This document shows positions 8,762 to 14,257 of a stretch of 14,257 nt of DNA, piece by piece; position 1 is the stretch's first letter; each line of letters starts with the position of its first letter. The notes under the pieces were generated by a model. That model was not told where the DNA came from. It ran no database searches and saw nothing but the letters and a program-made list of their open reading frames with translations. The stretch spans positions 36,478 to 50,734 of the forward strand of contig JH994091.1 in assembly GCA_000316135.1 (NCBI GenBank). The letters run 5' to 3'. This stretch comes from Trachipleistophora hominis. Its lineage: Eukaryota; Microsporidia; Pleistophoridae. The translations under genes were made by a program, and so were the position numbers.

Positions 8762-10105
8762 TACCAATTAAAAAGATTTTCTATCACAAAAAAGTGTTTT
8801 ACACGAATAAAGGGTATGTAAAAACAGAGAGAAGTTTAAATAGCAAATAAACGAGCTTTCCCAAACATATGAAACTAAATTACATGAGTACACCATAGAA
8901 TCTCTTAGTATTAAATCAGTAATACGATTCGTTGTTAGCATTACACTAAGGACCAAGGAGTATCTATGTATGGTAGTAAAGGTAAATAAACACTCTTAGT
9001 TAAAAATATCTAAGTAGCACTTCTCAAAACAGAATATCAATTCATTAAGAAATGTTTCAACTTTTGAGAAAATTTCACTTTTGTGATCCTCTTCTTGCAC
9101 TTATTACCGTTTAATATGAGTAAATTAACTACAATCGAAATCTTTGTTTTATATTCCAATCTTTAAAGATGACTTAGCCTGTATTTAAAAAAATAAATCA
9201 ACTTTTAATCTATAACTCCTCATTACACCTCAGAAAAATGAACAAATCACAAAACTTTGTTCACGAATTTATTAATCTAAAATGGAACGGTTTAAGAAGT
9301 GGCTAGTAAAATACGGATTAAACAAAATAATTGATAATAACAAGACTAGAATGAGTGTAAAGATATGATTAGATGTTTTACAAGCTCTTCACGTCATAAG
9401 AAATTGATTTTGAACGTTTTCCTAGTTGAGTTATAACATGTAAGAAACACGTCCTTGATTGAAATGTTATATCGTAGTACAAAAATCTTCCTAAATTGCA
9501 TGTTAACTTACGATGTTTTAGCGTAATCGTACTGCGTTAAGAACCAATTCGTTCCATAGCAGATGTGTTCTTTGCGATACATTCATTGCTGCGATTTTAC
9601 AATTAATCTTGGTTAAAACACGTATATAGTTTAATTTCATATTTTAACACCAAATATATGTCACATTGTTGGCCAGAGATGCTTTAATTTTTTTTTCGAA
9701 AAGGAACCTTTTTCCCACAAAAAAAGCGTTAACTTATTTAAAAAAATTCATCATCCAACACATTTTTTATTTTAAATGCTTTTAATCGTCATTAAACACC
9801 TCAAAACACGTGCATTTCTGACCCAGCACCTGAAAATCAGCATTTTTCTGCTTTTGTTACCTAACAAGAATAGAAATGACCCATTAAAAAAGGTAAAAGA
9901 TGAGTATCAACGTTCAATAATGGCATGTAAATAGAATCGCCTTATTCAAAGAGGGTAAACGCTGCGTATCCATGTTTAGTAAATATAAATAACGCTAATA
10001 AAACACGCCTTTTTACGAAAGACGAATTTTTATTTAGCAGAAAATCTCGGGTAACACCTGCAATCACATCTTCTGGTCAATTTTAATTTTACCGTAGAGT
10101 ACCCC
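8762..10105. other. Gene-poor region upstream of MRE11
   Basis: I see no supportable gene. The left end (8771-8956, minus strand) is an open frame directly in line with the 8180-8761 gene but separated by a TAA. From about 9660 to the MRE11 start the plus strand is distinctly C-richer than G, with runs of T and A. A near-perfect A/T-flanked palindrome (GAAAAGG-AA-CCTTTTTC) occurs at about 9699-9715. The last 30 bases hold the MRE11 start signals. Confidence 0.65.
10078..10105 (+). promoter_or_regulatory. MRE11 start signals: AATTTT tracts and CCCC
   Basis: CAATTTTAATTTTAC (10078-10092) resembles the AAATTT-like element described for microsporidian genes. CCCC at 10102-10105 abuts the ATG and matches the CCC-like signal. 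Together they fix the start at 10106 and imply an almost absent 5' UTR. Confidence 0.65.
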
Positions 10106-11773
10106 ATGAAAATTTTAATCACATCAGATAACCACCTTGGCTACAAAGAAACAGACCCGCTGCTTTCCTTAGACTCGTTTAACGCCTTTGAGGAGGTGCT
10201 TCAGGGCGGAAAAGAGTGCGATCTGATGATAATAGCCGGTGATCTGTTCCACAACAACCGACCTAGCCGGTTTACCATGTACAAAACGATCCAGCTGCTC
10301 AAGAAACACGTGCTAGGCAATAAAGAGATAAGAATAACTGCTAACAAACGGTTGAACTACGAGAAACCAAACATAAACATTTCATTGCCTGTGGTTGTGA
10401 TCAACGGTAACCACGATGATCCTTGCGGCTTTGGCTCCTTATCTGCGCTTGATGTGCTACACCAAACGGGACTTGTAAACTACGTCGGCAAAATAAACAA
10501 TTACGAACGGATCGTGGTTGAGCCTTTGATTGTGAAAATGGAACAGACCGTTGCGTTGTACTGCCTGTCGCACGTGAGAGACAGCAGGCTGTACAAGCTG
10601 TTCTCACAGAATAAGATCGAGTTCTTGAAATCAAACGCTGACATAAACATCTTGATCGTTCACCAAAACAGGATTGAAAGGAGCCGCAACGATTTCTTAC
10701 CGTCCGAGTTTATCCCGGACTTCTTCAATCTCATCGTATTCGGGCACGAACACGATCCTTTGCTCTTTGAAAGAAACGAGCAGACGTATTTGCAGTGCGG
10801 TAGCACTGTAAGGACCTCCTTGTGCGAGGCTGAGACGGGCAAAAAGTATTTCTACAGATTGGAGGTGGCAGAAAGTATAAAAATAGAAAAGATTGAGCTC
10901 AAGAGCGTGCGACCGTTCTTGTTTGACACTCTTAGCACGGGTACCAAGGAGGTGGTGCAGTCTAAATTAGAAGAAATGCTTGGCGGAGTGAGCAAGTGCG
11001 AAAAATGTGAAGGAGAGGCTTTTTGTGATGCGTGTAAACCGCTGGTGAGGCTGAGATTGGAGGATGATGTCAGTTTTAACAAGCTTCATCTCCAGAACGT
11101 GTATGCGGACAAAGTAGCAAATCCCGGTGATATTTTTTTGCTCATCAAGAAGAGAAAACCCGTTGTTATTAGAGAAAACAAGCCTGTGCATGCCAAATGC
11201 ACAGATATCTACGGAATAGTGCACTCTTATCTCGTATCGTCTAACCTGGGCGTCATACCCGAGTTGGTGTTTCTGGACAAGTTCAGAGAATATGTGGAGA
11301 AAGAGAACAGGGGCGTGTTCCAAAGCTTTATTGATGAATTGGAGGAGCACAGAAACGGTTCAATCGTAGGATGTGAGATCGAACACTTTAAGAACCTGAA
11401 GGAGAGTATGAACAGAAAATTTGTCCGGGAGAACAACGTGCACGTTCAAGAATATGAGGATGTTGCTCTAGACCCGGCGGTAGGCTCTTTAAACGAGAAT
11501 AACAGCTCTCTCATATACGACATGGATGATCCTAGGGCAAGGCACCGGGCAAATCTTGAATTTGTAGGTGCAGAGGAAGCGGTGAAGAGGAGCAAAGTAC
11601 ACGAAAATGTACGATACACCCTTTCTGAGGAGCAGATCAACAACTTAGATCTCGTAGAATACGCCAGGGACAACAACCTGATCAAGCACGATTTTAGTAA
11701 AAAGACGGCACAAAGGGACGAGGATGAAGAGGAGAAAAACAAAGAAAATTTTACTTTTTCCAATTTCCTGTAA
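10106..11773 (+). CDS. MRE11: Mre11 double-strand-break repair nuclease
   Basis: This 555-residue protein is the Mn-dependent nuclease subunit of the Mre11-Rad50 complex, which binds and resects DNA double-strand breaks in the nucleus. The metallophosphoesterase motifs are all present in order: DNHLG (D8, H10), GDLFHNNRPS (D46), GNHDDP (N102, H103), HVRDSR (H156), VHQNR (H186) and GHEHD (H214, H216). A shortened eukaryote-type loop (about 72-95) precedes GNHDD. The capping domain follows from about 240, with the conserved stretch KPLVRLRLE (311-319) and VANPGDI. Just before KPLVRLR is a CX2CX5CX2C motif (C298, C301, C307, C310), unusual for Mre11. Residues about 380-460 are helical and charged and probably contain the Rad50-binding part. 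The tail ends in an acidic/basic low-complexity run (DEDEEEKNKEN). Yeast and human proteins are near 700 residues, so the C-terminal DNA-binding tail is reduced. The start is supported by CCCC immediately before the ATG. The gene ends 2 bp from the convergent chaperone gene. Confidence 0.97.
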   Translation: MKILITSDNHLGYKETDPLLSLDSFNAFEEVLQGGKECDLMIIAGDLFHNNRPSRFTMYKTIQLLKKHVLGNKEIRITANKRLNYEKPNINISLPVVVINGNHDDPCGFGSLSALDVLHQTGLVNYVGKINNYERIVVEPLIVKMEQTVALYCLSHVRDSRLYKLFSQNKIEFLKSNADINILIVHQNRIERSRNDFLPSEFIPDFFNLIVFGHEHDPLLFERNEQTYLQCGSTVRTSLCEAETGKKYFYRLEVAESIKIEKIELKSVRPFLFDTLSTGTKEVVQSKLEEMLGGVSKCEKCEGEAFCDACKPLVRLRLEDDVSFNKLHLQNVYADKVANPGDIFLLIKKRKPVVIRENKPVHAKCTDIYGIVHSYLVSSNLGVIPELVFLDKFREYVEKENRGVFQSFIDELEEHRNGSIVGCEIEHFKNLKESMNRKFVRENNVHVQEYEDVALDPAVGSLNENNSSLIYDMDDPRARHRANLEFVGAEEAVKRSKVHENVRYTLSEEQINNLDLVEYARDNNLIKHDFSKKTAQRDEDEEEKNKENFTFSNFL

Positions 11774-11775
11774 AT

Positions 11776-12336
11776 TTACTTATTTTCAACAGAATCCGAT
11801 TCATCGCACATGCAATAATAATACGCGCCGTTGATGTACAGCTCGTACAGAATATCAAAAACCTCCAGATCGTAGTCGTTCTCCCTAAAAAAGTCGAAAA
11901 GAAGGCATTCAACCTCTTTCTTGACCTTGAGATCAGTGCCCTCTGAGGTGTGATCGAGCAGGCTAAACTTCTTGGACAGTCTTCTATTGTTTAGGTAGTC
12001 ATTCCTTGAGAGCGTTATCTCAACGCCGCAGACGTAGTTCTCCTCGTACCAGCAGCGCAACGACTCGATCCACGATACGGAAAAATCCTCCTCGTCAAGC
12101 GGTAAAAGATCGCGAAACGATGGGCAGTTCTGCGCAGCCTTCTCCCAGAAATTTGCGCCCTCGTCGCAGTTTGGCAGGTCCTGGATGAAGTCGTCGCGCT
12201 CCTTCAGAATCGGTTTCAACGAGTTGAAATACTCGAGCTTTACATTAAAATCGTTTTTTGCAAACTCCTTGTACTCCTGGTCCACCTTTGATTGGAACAC
12301 GTTTAGCTTCTTTTCTAAATCGTTGTTATTCTCCAT
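11776..12336 (-). CDS. NAP/SET-family histone chaperone (Vps75/SET-like)
   Basis: This 186-residue protein matches the nucleosome-assembly-protein fold in order and spacing. A long N-terminal amphipathic helix (about 5-45) corresponds to the dimerisation helix. Next comes the helix-end motif leading to NFWEKAAQNCPSF (62-74), equivalent to the family's FW...NHP. Then an acidic strand region, EEDFSVSWIESLRCWY, leads to VEITLSRNDYLNNRRLSKKFSL (105-126), equivalent to the NPYFEN..L.K.F segment. The rest forms C-terminal helices. Family members bind H3-H4 or H2A-H2B and move histones during assembly and transcription. The short acidic end (CDESDSVE) is far smaller than the usual acidic tail. The assignment rests on motif pattern, not on a search; SET versus NAP1 versus Vps75 cannot be settled. 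The start is supported by CTCCC 7 nt upstream. The gene is convergent with MRE11, with 2 bp between stop codons. Confidence 0.8.
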   Translation of the reverse strand: MENNNDLEKKLNVFQSKVDQEYKEFAKNDFNVKLEYFNSLKPILKERDDFIQDLPNCDEGANFWEKAAQNCPSFRDLLPLDEEDFSVSWIESLRCWYEENYVCGVEITLSRNDYLNNRRLSKKFSLLDHTSEGTDLKVKKEVECLLFDFFRENDYDLEVFDILYELYINGAYYYCMCDESDSVENK

Positions 12337-12342
12337 TGTTTA

Positions 12343-12371
12343 GGGAGATGAAAAAATATTGAATATTTATA
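12343..12371 (-). promoter_or_regulatory. TATA-like box and CCC signal of the NAP gene
   Basis: On the minus strand TATAAATA (12364-12371) lies about 27 nt before the ATG, and CCC (12343-12345) lies 6 nt before it. This gene therefore carries both signal types, unlike the forkhead gene (TATA only) and RPL9 (CCC with an A/T tract). Confidence 0.6.
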
Positions 12372-12617
12372 CACACGTATTTTGATGGTTGGACAGCGCT
12401 GTAAATATGATACATGGCGTTGTAACAAAAAGATTTACGGTGTTATAAGTAGGTAAAATGCTCAATCACCGTGCTATTTCGTGTTAATATTGCGTATTTT
12501 AATAAAAATACTGCGTTACCAAGATTTATTGCATTTAGACCGTCAAATGAGCGTTTTTTACCATCAAAACGACCAATCGGGCAGAAAACTGCGCATTTAC
12601 CAGTTTGTTTACTTTTC

Positions 12618-12718
12618 CGTTTTCTGTGAAAGAAGAAATGAAAAAAATAAAGAATAGCACAAAATCGTTTTCAGTGAAACAAGAAATGATTTGGTAAAAA
12701 ATAAAGAATAGCACAAGA
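12618..12718. repeat. Tandem duplication, about 48/53-bp unit
   Basis: Unit 1 (12618-12665) and unit 2 (12666-12718) both run CGTTTTC, then GTGAAA, AAGAAATGA and AAAATAAAGAATAGCACAA. Unit 2 differs by a few substitutions and by an 8-base insertion (about GATTTGGT) after AAGAAAT. The final 17 bases are identical. It lies 280-380 bp upstream of the NAP start. Confidence 0.85.
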
Positions 12719-13491
12719 AAGTGTTTTATAAACTATAAATCGTACTAAATAACCAACCAAAGATGATAAAACAATTAATATCTCATTATAGAACATAACA
12801 CTAACTGTCACCTATCAATACTAGAAGTATGAATCGGAATGACGTGATTAAAAACAAAAAACCTTCTGAGCAACGAATTGCACAAGATCGTTGCAATACG
12901 TAGAATTTATAAAGTGTTGATGATTATCGTTCTGACACGTGGGACAAGCCGTTGCTTTTCCCTTGAAAGTCCGTTTAATCAACACCTCATACTTCGACAA
13001 ACCATTGCTATGCTATCATTTCTTTCATGTAGAATGAACAACATCTACAGAAAGGAACTGTCCGGACCCGTCAAAAAGGGCTGATTGTTCTCATTAACAG
13101 CATGTGCGTGAGAAGAAGTTTATTTAGGATAAATTATGATTGCGTCATTCACTCACCTGATATTGAAGAGCGTTGCCTAGAAAAGAACGAGATGATCGAT
13201 AATAACAGAATGTGCACGTAAGTTGCTTTAATCACACTTTACGCGCAAAACTACGCTTTCTCATCAAAAAGTATTTTGTTTATTTATCTCTCACAACATT
13301 TGCGTTCTTTTGGCCCGCAGAGACCGATCGTTACAAAACTACGCTTAGCGTATAAAATACTTTTAAGTCCAACAATACTACGTTAGTACGGAGAATGCGT
13401 CGTATTATTAACTTAAATACAAAAGGCTAAGATTAACACCATACGGGTATAAAATAGAGAATAGACGAGCTAAGATCCGTGAATAATTTAA

Positions 13492-14049
13492 TTACTCACC
13501 AACAACACACCTCCTGGATATGTAAATCCCGTCCATAAACTTACGGTTATCAAAATTCTTTGGCCTGCAATTATCCTGTACGCTACCGGCTGACTGTGAG
13601 ACATCCTCAATGCTCGTACCAGATATAACAACCGTATCCTTGTCCGTTCCAAGACGTGCCACCGAGTCCCCCCTCATATTAAAGTACCTGCTGGTCTTCT
13701 CACCCAAATAATTCTTTACCACCAGTTTTTTGCCGCTGTCCTGAATGTCAAATGAAATGGGGAAGTGCACGTATGCCGCTTTAAGCACGTACTCATAGCC
13801 CTTTGTTACTCCTAAGATCATGTTCGTTATATGTGATGCGCATGTAATCAGCTTACTTCTTTCCTGACGCCTGGCATTCCAGAGCCTAAGCCTTATGTTG
13901 CCCTCGTGGATGTCCATGGTTAGGACGAGGTGCGAGAAATTGCGAACCACTCTTTTGCCATTACATTCTATGGAAAGTACCTTCTCGTTGATTGTCACGT
14001 TGCAGCCCTCAGGAATGCTGACCTTCTTCTCTGTGTAGAACTCAACCAT
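13492..14049 (-). CDS. RPL9: Ribosomal protein uL6 (eukaryotic L9), 60S subunit
   Basis: This 185-residue protein matches eukaryotic uL6/L9e along its full length; yeast L9 is 191 residues. Recognisable blocks are the N-terminal strand motif VSIPEG (10-15), the NMILGVTKGYEYVLKAAYVHFPI segment (76-98), the VKNYLGEK turn (111-118), VVISGTSIEDVSQSAG (140-155), and the conserved C-terminus with RKFMDGIYIS (169-178). It is a structural protein near the sarcin-ricin loop and GTPase centre of the large subunit. The frame continues upstream to another ATG at 14175, adding 42 residues. I chose 14049 because homology starts there and CCC lies one base before this ATG. Small deletions in loops relative to yeast fit microsporidian ribosomal reduction. 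Confidence 0.97.
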   Translation of the reverse strand: MVEFYTEKKVSIPEGCNVTINEKVLSIECNGKRVVRNFSHLVLTMDIHEGNIRLRLWNARRQERSKLITCASHITNMILGVTKGYEYVLKAAYVHFPISFDIQDSGKKLVVKNYLGEKTSRYFNMRGDSVARLGTDKDTVVISGTSIEDVSQSAGSVQDNCRPKNFDNRKFMDGIYISRRCVVGE

Positions 14050-14075
14050 AGGGTTAAAAATTTTGAAAAATAAAT
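14050..14075 (-). promoter_or_regulatory. RPL9 start signals: CCC and AAATTT-like tract
   Basis: Reading the minus strand, A/T tracts (AAATTTATTTTTC and then AAAATTTTTAA) lead into CCCT and the ATG. CCC occupies 14051-14053. This pairing of an AAATTT-like element with a CCC-like element is the arrangement described for highly expressed microsporidian genes. Confidence 0.65.
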
Positions 14076-14213
14076 TTTTTACGTTCTGCTGAACGATTGA
14101 GGAGGATAAAAGAGCAAAGTGTACGACAATGCCTGTATGAATGGTAGAACAGCCTATCATATGGCAGTACTTCAAGAAGAATTAACGATAATATTTTCCC
14201 GTTTTGCACGAAA

Positions 14214-14255
14214 AGACAGCAAGACAAAATATAAAGACAGTAAGACAAAATATAA
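14214..14255. repeat. 21-bp direct tandem repeat, two units
   Basis: AGACAG(C/T)AAGACAAAATATAA occurs at 14214-14234 and 14235-14255 with one difference. Each unit itself contains a sub-repeat (AGACA). The window ends at once after it, so more units may follow. Confidence 0.85.
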
Positions 14256-14257
14256 AA

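Larger units (their letters stand above)
12337..13491. other. Intergenic region between NAP and RPL9
   Basis: I see no supportable gene. A plus-strand frame open for about 78 codons (12848-13084) has no ATG near its start and no recognisable motif. The region holds the NAP promoter at its left end and a tandem duplication at 12618-12718. The RPL9 3' flank at the right end has only a weak AATTAAAT polyadenylation-like sequence on the minus strand. Confidence 0.65.
14050..14257. other. Upstream region of RPL9, to the window edge
   Basis: The part to 14175 is open in the RPL9 frame but shows no uL6 homology. Further left-to-right it becomes A-rich and ends in a short direct repeat. No further gene is visible before the window ends. 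Confidence 0.6.

Noticed and set aside
9699..9715. GAAAAGG-AA-CCTTTTTC palindrome as a terminator
   Set aside because: The two-base centre cannot form a proper RNA loop, no gene ends nearby, and bacterial-type terminators do not apply to this genome.
10401..11763. Several minus-strand frames of 60-127 codons inside MRE11
   Set aside because: They lie antisense to a fully supported conserved gene and have no independent support.
12848..13084. A plus-strand frame open for about 78 codons between NAP and RPL9
   Set aside because: There is no ATG near its beginning, no start signal and no motif; the first ATG leaves about 54 codons.
14050..14175. A 42-residue N-terminal extension of RPL9 from an upstream in-frame ATG
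   Set aside because: uL6 homology begins at the downstream Met, the CCC start signal sits one base before that ATG, and the extension has no similarity to any uL6.

Overview
The window reads as nuclear DNA of a microsporidian (fungus-related intracellular parasite). Four lines of sequence support this. The genes are intronless and shorter than their yeast or animal counterparts. They are eukaryotic nuclear proteins (Mre11, ribosomal uL6/L9e, a NAP/SET-type chaperone, a forkhead factor). Three of them carry a CCC or CCCC tract within 1-7 nt of the ATG, the CCC-like start signal known from microsporidia. UGA, UAA and UAG all act as stops. Genes are roughly 40-45% GC by eye, while the DNA between them is strongly A+T-rich. 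The long gene-poor stretches argue for one of the less compact lineages (Pleistophora/Trachipleistophora/Vavraia-like is a guess), not Encephalitozoon.

Layout. 1-2005: gene-poor. 2006-2671 (-): forkhead transcription factor. 2672-8179: about 5.5 kb without a convincing gene, holding two imperfect tandem-repeat clusters and diverged duplicated segments. 8180-8761 (-): unrecognised 193-residue protein. 8762-10105: gene-poor. 10106-11773 (+): MRE11 nuclease, ending tail-to-tail 2 bp from 11776-12336 (-): NAP/SET-like histone chaperone. 12337-13491: intergenic with a tandem duplication. 13492-14049 (-): RPL9 (uL6). 14050-14257: its upstream region, with a 21-bp direct repeat at the window edge.

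The genes are not an operon or an obvious pathway cluster. MRE11 (double-strand-break processing), the chaperone (nucleosome handling) and the forkhead factor all act on chromatin, but in a eukaryote this adjacency need not mean co-function. Two promoter styles appear: CCC directly before the ATG (MRE11, NAP, RPL9) and a TATATAA box 20 nt upstream without CCC (forkhead). The 8180-8761 gene has neither.

The most interesting material is the intergenic DNA, which looks like decayed repeats, and an extra four-cysteine motif in MRE11. I found no convincing tRNA, rRNA, CRISPR array or intact transposon, and nothing I would call a new biological system.
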